Below, one piece after another: positions 36,291 through 47,314 of a DNA stretch of 64,000 bases. The DNA lies in NCBI RefSeq assembly GCF_018812025.1, contig NC_063058.1, positions 22,215,797-22,279,796 of the forward strand, written 5' to 3'. Source of the DNA: Megalobrama amblycephala (lineage: Eukaryota > Chordata > Actinopteri > Cypriniformes > Xenocyprididae). The notes beneath the pieces were generated by a model. That model saw only the letters and a program-made list of their open reading frames with translations, searched no databases and was not told where the DNA came from. Each line of letters starts with the position of its first letter. Positions within the stretch are counted from its first letter, which is position 1. The translations under genes were made by a program, and so were the position numbers.

Positions 36291-38173
36291 GATTACGGAG
36301 CCCCTGAAGGGACATGGTGAAGGAAAAAAATATGAGATTGGAGGAAAAATTATTTTTGACTGCAAAATGCTTTTGCGTTCTCTCACAAATGTTTTGCAAT
36401 TCCCTGAGAAACTTTGTGTTTGCTCGCAAAATGTTTGTGTTCCCCCAAGAAACTTTGAGTTCGCTTGCAAAACTTTTTGCGTTCTCCAAGAAACTTTGTG
36501 TTCACTCGCAAAATGTTTTGCGTTCCCTCAAGAAGCTTTGTGTTCACTCACAAAATGTTTTGCCTTCCCCAAAAAGCTGCGTTTGCTTGCAAAACTTTTT
36601 GCCTTCCCCAAAAAACTCTGTGTTTGCTTGCAAAATGTTTTGCGTTCCCACAAGAAACTTTGTTCACTTGCAAAATGTTTTGTTCCCCCAAGAAACTTTG
36701 TGTTCACTCACAAAATATTTTGCGTTCCTCCAAGAAACTTTGTTCACTCACAAAATGTTTTGTGTTCCCCCAAGAAACTTTGTGTTCACTCACAAAATAT
36801 TTTGCGTTCCTCCAAGAAACTTTGTTCACTCACAAAATGTTTTGTGTTCCCCCAAGAAACTTTGTGTTCACTCACAAAATATTTTGCGTTCCTCCAAGAA
36901 ACTTTGTTCACTCACAAAATGTTTTGCGTTCCCCCAAGAAGCTTTGTTCACTCACAAAATGTTTTGCGTTCCCCCAAGTTACTTTGAGTTCGCTTGCAAA
37001 ACTTTTTGCGTTCTCCAAGAAACTTTGTGTTCACTCACAAAATATTTTGCGTTCCTCCAAGAAACTTTGTTCACTCACAAAATGTTTTGCGTTCCCCCAA
37101 GAAACTTTGTTCACTCACAAAATATTTTGCGTTCCTCCAAGAAACTTTGTTCACTCACAAAATGTTTTGCGTTCCCCAAGAAGCTTTGTTCACTCACAAA
37201 ATGTTTTGCGTTCCCCCAAGTTACTTTGAGTTCGCTTGCAAAACTTTTTGCGTTCTCCAAGAAACTTTGTGTTCACTCACAAAATATTTTGCGTTCCCTC
37301 AAGAAGCTTTGTGTTCACTCGCAAAATGTTTTGCGTTCCCTCAAGAAACTTTGTGTTCACTCGCAAAATGTTTTGCGTTCCCTCAAGAAGCTTTGTGTTC
37401 ACTCACAAAATGTTTTGCCTTCCCCAAAAAACTGCGTTCGCTTGCAAAACTTTTTGCCTTCCCCAAAAAACTCTGTTTGCTTGCAAAATGTTTTGCGTTC
37501 CCACAAGAAACTTTGTTCACTTGCAAAATGTTTTGCGTTCCCCCAAGAAACTTTGTTCACTCACAAAATGTTTTGTGTTCCCCCAAGAAACTTTGTGTTC
37601 GCTCACAAAATATTTTGCGTTCCTCCAAGAAACTTTGTTCACTCACAAAATGTTTTGCGTTCCCCCAAGAAGCTTTGTGTTCACTCGCAAAATGTTTTGT
37701 GTTCCCCCAAGAAACTTTGTGTTCGCTCACAAAATATTTTGCGTTCCTCCAAGAAACTTTGTTCACTCACAAAATGTTTTGCGTTCCCCCAAGTTACTTT
37801 GCGTTCACTTACTCACAAAATGTTTTGCGTTCCCACATGAAACTTTGTTCACTCACAAAATGTTTTGCGTTCCCCCAAGAAACTTTGTGTTCGTTCACAA
37901 AATGTTTTGCATTCCCCCAAGTTACTTTGTGTTCACTCGCTCACAAAATGTTTTGCGTTCCCCTAAGAAACTTTGTGTTTGCTCGCAAAGAACACAAAAG
38001 TTTGAATGAAAGAATGCAAAGTTTCTCGAATTAATGCAAAGTTTTGTGAGGGAGCACAAAGTTTCTCGGCAGAACGCAAAACATTTGCAAGAGAACGCAA
38101 AGTCATTAACATATAATTTTTCCTTTCATGTCATATTTTTGTCGTCACCATGTCCCTTTAGGGGCTCCGTAAT
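36291..38173. mobile_element. Asymmetric foldback element with an internal 40/42-bp minisatellite
   Basis: ATTACGGAGCCCCT at 36292 and its inverse AGGGGCTCCGTAAT ending near 38173 begin terminal inverted repeats. Pairing continues through GGGACATGGTGA and AAAAATATGA to about 60 bp. Between them, ~36370-37985 holds roughly 38 tandem units of 40 or 42 bp (core GAAACTTTGTGTTCACTC plus CAAAATGTTTTGCGTTCC). After ~37987 a few units reappear inverted (GAACGCAAAACATTTGC) next to the right terminus. No + strand stop codon occurs in the unit, so long ORFs (up to 508 codons) arise by composition. Confidence 0.85.
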
Positions 38174-38179
38174 GGATAA

Positions 38180-39643
38180 ATCGTTTTTAATAAATACTGC
38201 AATATTCCATAAAAAAGCAATAATTGTCCATTTTGATATAATGGGACTGGTTGAAGGACCTTCAGCATAACGAGTGAAGTCTAATTCCCAAGTGAATGAT
38301 TCTCATGAGCCGTTTTTTTTTGTAGTAAATCAAAAACATACAGCACAACAAGTCCAATTCTAGAACAAATGACTCACTCGTACGTGCCAGGGTTTTTTTT
38401 GTGAATCAAACAACCAGCTGTGAAGTTACTAACTGTTTGTTCATATGAGAATGTGATACTCTACATCTTTTCAGTTATTAATGATTGAAATATTTTACTT
38501 GCTTTACTTGCATTTGTTTCAGATCAGGGGTCTCACTAACCATAAAACTTCACCCATCCCTAAACGAGGGAGTATGAGTTAGTTAGTGCATATGCTAGGG
38601 CTGATTGTGAAGAGGAATGCCATTGAATTTGAACCTTTTTTTCACGCGCAAGCCTCTTTTGTGTGTTAGCTGAAGAAATCCATTGTGCAGCTGGACACCC
38701 TGAGAAAGAGGGAGCTCCAAGCCGTTGTCTGCAGATGCTTCTGCTCGGCCTCGGGGAGCTGAATGGGGTGAATAGCGTCGGAAACAGCCATACCCAGGCA
38801 AAACAATACCTCTGGGGAGCTTTGAAGATTAAGAAATTAGGGATGGGGAGGCTGGGGCATAATTACAAATGCTGTTTCATTGTATTGGATATGCATATGT
38901 TTGTGTGTGAGTACTTTTGAGGTCTTTTGTTAGGAACACTCTATTTCGCATAGTTTTGTGTGGTTTTCCCAATTTCCGTACAGTATGTAAATGTATTAAC
39001 TATTCCAAAGCACTTCAGCGGGGATTGTTGAAATGCTCCAAATGTGCAACTCTTCTGATTCGCCGGTTTCTTTCCTCCAGTGCGAAATGAAAAGGAACGC
39101 AACAACTGGCCTTTACCTCACCGTTCTCCTGTTGCTAGGAAACCCTCGAGCACCGCTTGAGTTCCTTTTCTTTTTAAGGTCTACTCCACTCGCCACATTT
39201 TCCTTTAATTGAAGACAGCTTACATATGAGAGGAAAACAATTGGCGCTTTGAATACTTTGTTTGCTGTTTGTCAGGGTCGTACTGCTCACCGCCTCGTCA
39301 GCCTGGTGGCTCTGTTGTGATATAAGAACAGAGTCAACATCTCATTTAAGCTGCTAAGTGCATTTAACTGAAGGACTTAAACGCTCACATCTGTAAGAGC
39401 TGTAGATGTAAACTTTCTCATTGCTGAACAACGGGCTTGTTTTCTCATTCAAATGGCTTTGCAGGCTTTTAATGGATGTTTAGTGCTTTCTTCTGTAAAG
39501 TTGGCTGCCGTGTAACAAAGATTGGCCACTCAGTGACCAAACTGATAGATTTTTTTGCCTCTGCTGCACTATTTTATTATGAATAAGGGTTCTTCACTGG
39601 TTCTTGATAGCAATTTTAATATTTTACATATACTATATTGTTA
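38180..39643. other. Intergenic, no gene seen
   Basis: This is mostly unique-looking sequence with no ORF of note and no splice-supported exon. A GAATGATTC-like stretch lies at 38280-38400. A GC-richer part at 38640-39350 shows no identifiable family signature and could be regulatory. Confidence 0.45.
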
Positions 39644-39645
39644 TA

Positions 39646-41137
39646 CAGTGGGTACGGAAAGTATTCAGACCCCCTTAAATTTTTCAGTCTTTGTTATATT
39701 GCAGCCATTTGCTAAAATCAAGTTCATTTTTTTCCTCATTAATGTACACACAGCACCACATATTGACAGAAAAACACAGAATTGTTGACATTTTTGCAGA
39801 TTTATTAAAAAAGAAAAACTGAAATATCACATGGTCCTAAGTATTCAGACCCTTTGCTCAGTATGTAGTAGAGGCACCCTTTTGATCTAATACAGCCATG
39901 AGTCTTTTTGGGAAAGATGCAACAAGTTTTTCACACCTGGATTTGGGGATCCTCTGCCATTCCTCCTTGCAGATCCTCTCCAGTTCTGTCAGGTTGGATG
40001 GTAAACGTTCAAGAACAGTCACAGAGTTGTTGTGAAGCCACTCCTTCGTTATTTTAGCTGTGTGCTTAGGGTCATTGTCTTGTTGGAAGGTAAACCTTCG
40101 GCCCAGTCTGAGGTCCTGAGCACTCTGGAGAAGGTTTTCGTCCAGGATATCTCTGTACTTGGCCGCATTCATCTTTCCCTCGATTGCAACCAGTCGTCCT
40201 GTCCCTGCAGCTGAAAAACACCCCCACAGCATGATGCTGCCACCACCATGCTTCACTGTTGGGACTGTATTGGACAGGTGATGAGCAGTGCCTGGTTTTC
40301 TCCACACATACCGCTTAGAATTAAGGCCAAAAAGTTCTATCTTGGTCTCATCAGACCAGAGAATCTTATTTCTCACCATCTTGGCATCACTGAGGAGAGG
40401 CTTCCACTCTGCCATAAAGCCCCGACTGGTGGAGGGCTGCAGTGATGGTTGACTTTCTACATCTTTCTCCCATCTCCCGACTGCATCTCTGGAGCTCAGC
40501 CACAGTGATCTTTGGGTTCTTCTTTACCTCTCTCACCAAGGCTCTTCTCCCCCGATAGCTCAGTTTGGCCGGACGGCCAGCTCTAGGAAGGGTTCTGGTC
40601 GTCCCAAACATCTTCCATTTAAGGATTATGGAGGCCACTGTGCTCTTAGGAACCTAAAGTGCAGCAGAAATTTTTTTGTAACCTTGGCCAGATCTGTGCC
40701 TTGCCACAATTCTGTCTCTGAGCTCTTCAGGCAGTTCCTTTGACCTCATGATTCTTATTTGCTCTGACATGCACTGTGAGCTGTAAGGTATATATAGACA
40801 GGTGTGTGGCTTAATCAAGTCCAATCAGTATAATCAAACACAGCTGCACTCAAATGAAGGTGTAGAACCATCTCAAGGATGATCAGAAGAAACAGCACCT
40901 GAGTTAAATATATGAGTGTCACAGCAAAGGGTCTGAATTCTTAGGACCATGTGATATTTCAGTTTTTCTTTTTTGAAAGTCAACAGAAATGTCAACAATT
41001 CTGTGTTTTTCTGTCAGTATGGGGTGCTGTGTGTACATTAATGAGGAAAAAATGAACTTAAATGATTTTAGCAAATGGCTGCAATATAACAAAGAGTGAA
41101 AAATTTAAGGGGGTCTGAATACTTTCCGTACCCACTG
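39646..41137 (-). mobile_element. Tc1-like transposon, full termini, defective transposase
   Basis: CAGTGGGTACGGAAAGTAT at the left and ATACTTTCCGTACCCACTG at the right are exact inverted ends, and TA lies directly outside both (39644-39645, 41138-41139). On the - strand an HTH-bearing N-terminal half lies near 40390-40640 (GRPAKLSYRGRRALV), and a catalytic part at 39858-40415 has Asp motifs ILWSDETKIELF and FQQDNDPKHTA. The block that should carry the third catalytic acid (PDLNPIEHLW) is missing: the frame passes from VTVLERLPS straight to NLTELERI, an in-frame deletion of roughly 25-30 codons. The copy cannot be autonomous. Confidence 0.9.
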
Positions 41138-41149
41138 TATATATTATGA

Positions 41150-42000
41150 TACCTGTCATAAGGTCCTCGAAAAAGACGAGGAAAAGCTTTGAGAATAAAT
41201 TAACAAAGTAACTTTATTAAATAAAACATGAGAATCAAAGTAACAGTGTGTACAAAACACAAACAACACCAGACAATGAGTGGAGAGTTCTTAAATACGC
41301 AGACAAATGAACTCAATACAAAATAGGTGCACTCTAATTAGTAACATAATTAGTAACCAAACAGAGCCAAAGGGGTGGAGGAGCGAAGCGCAGCTGATGG
41401 CCTGGAAGTCTGTGACGCAGGCAGAGTGACATCTGACCAAGGTGGAGCCAGAGGGTTGAAGGAGCCCGGTGGAGCCATGAGGACAACGGTCCCAGGTGGA
41501 GTCGAGTGGGCAAGGGGCCAAGGTGGACCCGACTGGTTGACTGGCCGAGGTGGAGTTACGGGATTAGAAGCCCAAGGTGAAGACAGGGGATCCACTCTCC
41601 AAGGCAGAACTGGTGATTGGAAGATCTGCGGATCCAAATCGAAGGGTTGAGTCAGTAGAGGAGGGCACGAGGGACTGTAGGGAGTCAGCGGAGTTTGGCA
41701 CGAAGGACCGGCTGGCTTGTGTTGATGAGGTGGGAGAGGGTGGCTGGGTGGGAGTTTCATCAATAGACAAAGACTTTGTGCTGGGTGACGAAACAGTCCT
41801 GGTGCTGAGTGATGAAACAGGCTTGGTGACGATTAACGAAACAGACTTGGTGCTGGACAGAACCAGCAACGATGAAGATTTGAAGCTGGGGGGAGAAACA
41901 GACTTGGGACTGCCTGGGATCAGTGGTGGAAGATCGTCCTCTTTTAGCTCTTTTAAATTTTTCTTTGTGGTCTGTTGTACTGTCACCATAAGTGTCCACG
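41150..42000 (-). other. P/S/T-rich ORF island, probably a retroelement fragment
   Basis: Two overlapping - strand ORFs (41564-41989 and 41350-41763) encode low-complexity Pro/Ser/Thr-rich proteins with repeated TKSVS / STKSL-like units. Downstream on the same strand (41190-41215) is an AATAAAG-type polyadenylation-like stretch, then CTTTTTCGAGGACC. No catalytic domain is recognisable and no family name is given. It may be the 3' part of a retroelement, or a host exon inserted or captured there. Confidence 0.35.
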
Positions 42001-42268
42001 AAGAAATATGTAAGAATTATGTTCGATTCTTGAATGAATCATTCTTTTGAGCCAGTTCTCAGGAAGTAACTGGTCAAGCTGGTTCACTAATCCAACTGAA
42101 TCGAACTTCAGTTCCTGGTTGATGACGCAAGACGCGCAGCCGAAGTAGCACGTCCGACCCAAAAAGAACCAAATAAGCGTGTTTAACCAACTGTCGAAGT
42201 TTGCAGAAGATTGCAGAGGGGCACCAAAAATGATTCACCCCTTGATGGAAATAACATCAAAACATTTA

Positions 42269-43607
42269 CAGTGCATCTTGAAAGTATTCACAGCACTTCA
42301 CTTTTTCCACATTTTGTTATGTTACAGCCTTATTCCAAAATGGATTAAATTCGTTATTTTCCTCAAAATTCTACAAACAATACCCCATAATGACAACATG
42401 AAAGAAGTTTGTTTGAAATCATTGCAAATTTATTAAAAATAAAAAATGAAAAAATCTTATGTACAGAAGTATTCAAAGCCTTTGCTATGACACTCAAAAT
42501 TGAGCTCAGGTGCATCCTGTTTCCCCTGATTATCCTTGAGATGTTTCTACAAATTGATTGGAGTCCACCTGTGTGAAATTCAGTTGATTGGACATGATTT
42601 GGAAAGGCACACACCTGTCTATATAAGGTCCCACAGTTAACAGTGCATGTCAGAGCACAAACCAAGCCATGAAGTCCAAGGAATTGACTGTAGTCCTCCG
42701 AGACAGGATTGTATCGAGGCACAGATCTGGGGAAGGGTACAGAAAAAATTCTGCAGCATTGAAGGTCCCAATGAGCACAGTGGCCTCCATCATCCATAAA
42801 TGGAAGAAGTTTGGAACCACCAGGACTCTTCCTAGAGCGGGCCGCCCAGCCAAACTGAGCGATCAGGGGAGAAGGGCCTTAGTCAGGGAGGTGACCAAGA
42901 ACCCGATGGTCACTCTGACAGAGTTCCAGCATTTCTCTGTGGAGAGAGGAGAACCTTCCAGAAGAACAACCATCTCTGCAGGACTCCACCAATCAGGCCT
43001 GTATGGTAGAGTGGCCAGACGGAAGCCACTCCTCAGTAAAAGGCACATGACAGCCTGCCTGGAGGACTCTCAGACCATGAGAAACAAAATTCTTTGGTCT
43101 GTTGAAACAAAGATTGAACTCTTTGGCCTGAATAGCAAGCACCATGTCTGGAGGAAACCAGGCACTGCTCATCACCTGGCCAATACCATCATTACAGTGA
43201 AGCATGGTGGTGGCAGCAGGAACTGGGAGACAAGTCAGGATCGAGGGAAAGATGAATGCAGTAATGTATAGAGACATCCTTGATGAAAACCTGCTCCAGA
43301 GCACTCTGGACATCAAGACTGGGGGTGAAGGATCATCTTCCAACAGGACAACGACCTTGAGCACACAGCCAAGATAACAAAGGAGTGGCTATAGGACAAC
43401 TCTGTGAATGTTCTTGAGTGGCCCAGCCAGAGCCAAACTTGAACCCTATTGAACATCTCTGGAGAGATCTGAAAATGGCTGAGCACCGACGCTCCCCATC
43501 TAACCTGATGGAGCTTGAGAGGTCCTGCAAAGAAGAATGGGAGAAACTTCCCAAAAATTGGTGTGCCAAGCATGTAGCATCATACTCAAAAAGACTTGAG
43601 GCTATGT
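42269..43607 (+). mobile_element. Tc1-like transposon relic, 3' end missing
   Basis: It starts with CAGTGCATCTTGAAAGTATT after a TA. The + strand transposase begins at 42669 (MKSKELTVVLRDRIV), with HTH regions and GRPAKLSDQGRRALV. The first catalytic Asp is replaced by Val (ILWSVETKIELF). A frameshift follows KHGGGS near 43215, and a later fragment keeps LNPIEHLWRDLK (43418-43630). Homology stops after KRLEAM near 43605 and no right terminus is found, so the copy is truncated. Confidence 0.85.
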
Positions 43608-45587
43608 TACGTACGCTAGAGCATACGTAGTATTGTGCGATGTGGGTGTCTGTTTTGTGTGTTTTCTGTTTTGTGTGTTTTTCAAGAGGTGCAAGAGGTG
43701 ATCACTCTGTAAACTCTGTCTACTCCAGCACATCCCAAAGACTTTCAATGAATTTAAGGTCCGAACTCAGAGGTGCCTATTCATGTGTGAAAATGATTCT
43801 TCATGCGCTCTCCCAACCATTCTTTCACAATTTGAGCCTGATGAATCTTGTTGATGAATTTTACATTTACATGTACTATAATTTTATATTTATATATATT
43901 GTTTTACATAAACATGTACTATAGTTACATAATATACTTATAATTATTATATATATTAATAATAAAATAACTATAATATGTTATATTTTATATAACATTT
44001 ACTGTATGACCAATTGTGTGAACTTATAAAGGTTCTCGTATGGCATAATCTGAGTTTAAAAAGTGTCAGACTGTAAAACCCTTTCTGCAACCTTAATTTT
44101 TTTTAATGTAGATGGATTAAATGTTTCAACAAATTTAGACATTATGTATTTGTATTACAGCACTGCATTTTAGAATAATATTACATCTATTTCTATTGTA
44201 ATGTGTTCTGAACACCAGTAAAAGTAAAGCAGTGAAAATAAAGAGCGAGAAGAAGAAACACCAAGTGAGAGCGAGTGACATAAAGAAAGCAGTGATAGAG
44301 AGAGACAGATAAAAGCGAGGTAGGCATGGAGTCAAAGTGTCTACGTCTCGCATCGCCTTTCTTTCGTCCCCATATTGCTGAGATCCGAAGTTTGTGTGTG
44401 AGTGTCAGAGTGTGTATGTGTCGTCTGTCCCCCATCGGGAGGCTGAGACTTGAGTCTGGGTTTGGCTGTGCCACTGAAGCTCAGATAAAAGGCACTCACT
44501 GCTCCCTCTCCTCTTTTCTCTCACAGGGCTCCAGGAACCTGATGTCATTTGGAAGTACTTTGATTTAAAGCCTCTGTTCGAGCCTGTGAAGGAGCGTTTT
44601 GTTCTTCTTCTGGTATGTAGAGAGCTCCACGGTGCAGTGGACACAACTCCGGACCTGGGGAAAATGAGTTTGGGAAATGGGGCTCACACTTGTACACACC
44701 GGACTTGTTTTATTCTGGTCCGCACAATGACAGTTAATCTTCATAAAGTGTGAATGGTAACCATGGGTCTGCAAACTGACAATGGCTCTCCGGGATTTCC
44801 AATGCTGATGCTGCATCAATACTCAAAGCATTGGTACTGGATTAGCACCCAAGCAATTTCCAAATTATTGTGGGAGACGGCAATGGCGGTTTTAAGGAAA
44901 ACGCGCGGTCTGTGGAGGCGGAAAGCTTAACGACTGCATCCAAAACATATCAGGCATTGTGGCCTTTGAAGAGTTTGGTACAACCCCCTATGCAGAGCTT
45001 CCTAATCAGCAACTTTCCCAGCATTCAACCTCACTTTGGCTCAGTGACAAAACACTGTTGCCCTTCATATCGAACTTGCCATTACGCAAGTTACTCCATT
45101 AACATTCGGACTGACTCTAGTTTTTGACAATGTAGGTGCCAGGAGAGTAAAAGAGGCAGGTCAGTTTAGTGTATCATTGGTTGATTTCGATTTCTGAGTG
45201 AAAACTTTTTTCAAAGTAAATCCTACACCATTTTTTTTTTCATTCAGTGTGGGTTTGGTGTGAAATAAATGCTTTATAGATAAGTCCTATATGCTTTATA
45301 GAGAAGCTGTAGAGTTCTGAATATTATAAATATAGCTAATTTATTAATTTTAATTTATAAAATTCTAATAGATCCCAAAAAAAGATCTCAAACTTCTAAT
45401 CAAACATATTGTGATGAACTCCACTATCCAGGGCTGCAGTATTGCACAGTATTTTGTGTCATTTTATTGTTTCTTACAGTTTAAAAATCAAAGTTAAAGA
45501 AGTAATCCATTAAAATATGATGTTACTGTGGCCAAAGTTTGTTAATTTACAACAATCATTTAGCAAAACTAAAAAAAATCTGTTAAA
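43608..45587. other. Intergenic, no gene seen
   Basis: The only structure seen is a small palindrome at the Tc1 breakpoint (GTACGCTAGAGCATACGTA, imperfect) and AT-rich sequence at 43850-44000. The short ORFs around 44326-44568 have no splice partners or recognisable domains. Confidence 0.4.
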
Positions 45588-45955
45588 TATGGAAACCTAT
45601 TTCTGCCTCAGAGTAAAAAAAAAAAAAGGTAATTGTGAGATATTGTAAAATATGAAATAAAGTTTCTTTAAACTTTGAGATGTAAAGTTACAAATGTGAG
45701 ATATAGTTGCAATTGTGATAAGTCCCAAATTTGTGATATAAAGTAGTAAACGTGAGATATAAAGTTGCAAATATGAGATATAGTTGCAATTGTGATGAAG
45801 TCCCAAATTTGAGATATAAAGTTGCAAATGTGAGACATAAAGTTGAAAATATGAGATATATTTGCAGTTGTGATAAATAAAGTCTGAAATTGGAGATATA
45901 AAGTCACAAATGTGAGATATAAAATTGCAAATATGATGTATAAAGTTGCAATTAA

Positions 45956-46235
45956 CTTTAAAGGTGCCATCGAACGTTTTTTACAAGATGTAATATAAGT
46001 CTAAGGTGTCCCCTGAATGTGTCTGTGAAGTTTCAGCTCAAAATACCCCATAGATTTTTTTAAATTAATTTTTTTAACTGCCTATTTTGGGGCATAATTA
46101 GAAATGCGCCGATTCAGGCTGCGGCTCCTTTAATTGCTCGCGCTTTCCGCCCCCTCCCGAGCTCTTGAATCTATCGTTGCATAAACAAAGTTCACACAGC
46201 TAATATAACCCTCAAAATGGATCTTTACAAAGTGT
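45956..46235. repeat. Half of the GGTGCCATCGAA element
   Basis: From TTTAAAGGTGCCATCGAACG onwards, ~270 bases are the inverted equivalent of 53065-53336 (for example CCTCAAAATGGATCTTTACA at 46212). Only one arm is present. Confidence 0.75.
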
Positions 46236-46290
46236 TTGGGGGGATGGGGGGGGGGCATTTGGTTTTCATAGGGGTGGGGCAGGGGGGCAC
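46236..46290 (+). other. G-run cluster, possible G-quadruplex
   Basis: G runs of 6, 10, 4, 4 and 6 occur within about 55 bases, in the pattern GGGGTGGGGCAGGGGGG at the 3' part. It lies inside the nested-repeat block. Folding is inferred from base pattern only. Confidence 0.5.
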
Positions 46291-47314
46291 ACATTTTTAT
46301 GATCCAAGAAACAGACTTTCACCAAAACAATAGCATCCTGTATTATTACTGAAATAGTAAAAAAAAGTTCTATATTAACACCAAAAAAACAAGATAGTCC
46401 ATCCTACAAACTACACCAAACCCTTTTGCATTATTCCTAAATACTTCTTAAACACGAGGCACAAAAGCTTTTTAATTCCTCCGACAAAACAGTGATAAAA
46501 ACAATACGTACCAAATAGCAATAAAATATGTAAATCTGAAGCATATTGATATGTAACAAAGACTTTGAGTGTACACTCACCATTAAAATAGTTAAAGGCG
46601 GCGGGTCTCCGAGTGATAGTCATTTGTAAATATAGCCTAATTATGTTTCAAGTTCCGTTTTGTGTAATAATGCGTTAAATATCAATTTTCTGATCATAGG
46701 TGGAGGGTGAACAAACTCCAGGAATATGCGCTTCCTGTTTAAAAACACATTTAAATTCACATTTTTCTTGAAATAGTTTCAGGTTACATCTACATTCACA
46801 AACCACTGTTAATTTTAACAGATTACATACACGGCATCTCAGAAAGCGCACAAAGAGCACTCCCTTTAAAATCACTAAAAAGCTGTCACTCATCTTAGTT
46901 CATCGCGATCTCAAGCAGTTCTATTACAATAAATGAAGCTGACTGCACAATGAATGTCTTATTTACGTAATTGTTTGTTATAATTGGAGGACATTTGCAA
47001 GCATGCAAAACTCAGAATCAAATCACTGCTCAAAACGCCAATGCTAACTTAAACACCTCTGATTGGTCATTGCGTTCAAGAACTCAACAGAAATGTTTGT
47101 GATTGGCTACATTGCTCAACACCGCAAAAACACGTTGTAAACAAAATGCTTCGTTATGGAATACAAAAGGTCGAGGGGGGTTGTGGGGCACTGCCCCTAA
47201 ATGCCCCCCTTGGCAACAGGCCTGTGGTGACATGATATAATTGATGTGACATGCAAATGAGCCATAAAAACCCAATGGCGCATTCCTTTCTTTTTCTTGC
47301 ACCGGCACCACCAA

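Noticed and set aside
36314..37840. 508-codon ORF, and overlapping 346-, 257-, 254- and 248-codon ORFs
   Set aside because: All are readings of a minisatellite unit that has no stop codon on this strand. The frames drift with 40/42-bp unit length and there is no start, splice or domain evidence.
36400..37985. CRISPR-like array of regularly spaced repeats
   Set aside because: Units are contiguous tandem repeats without unique spacers, inside a vertebrate foldback element.
39131..39143. X-box-like GTTGCTAGGAAAC
   Set aside because: The spacing between half sites is one base short and no gene start is nearby.
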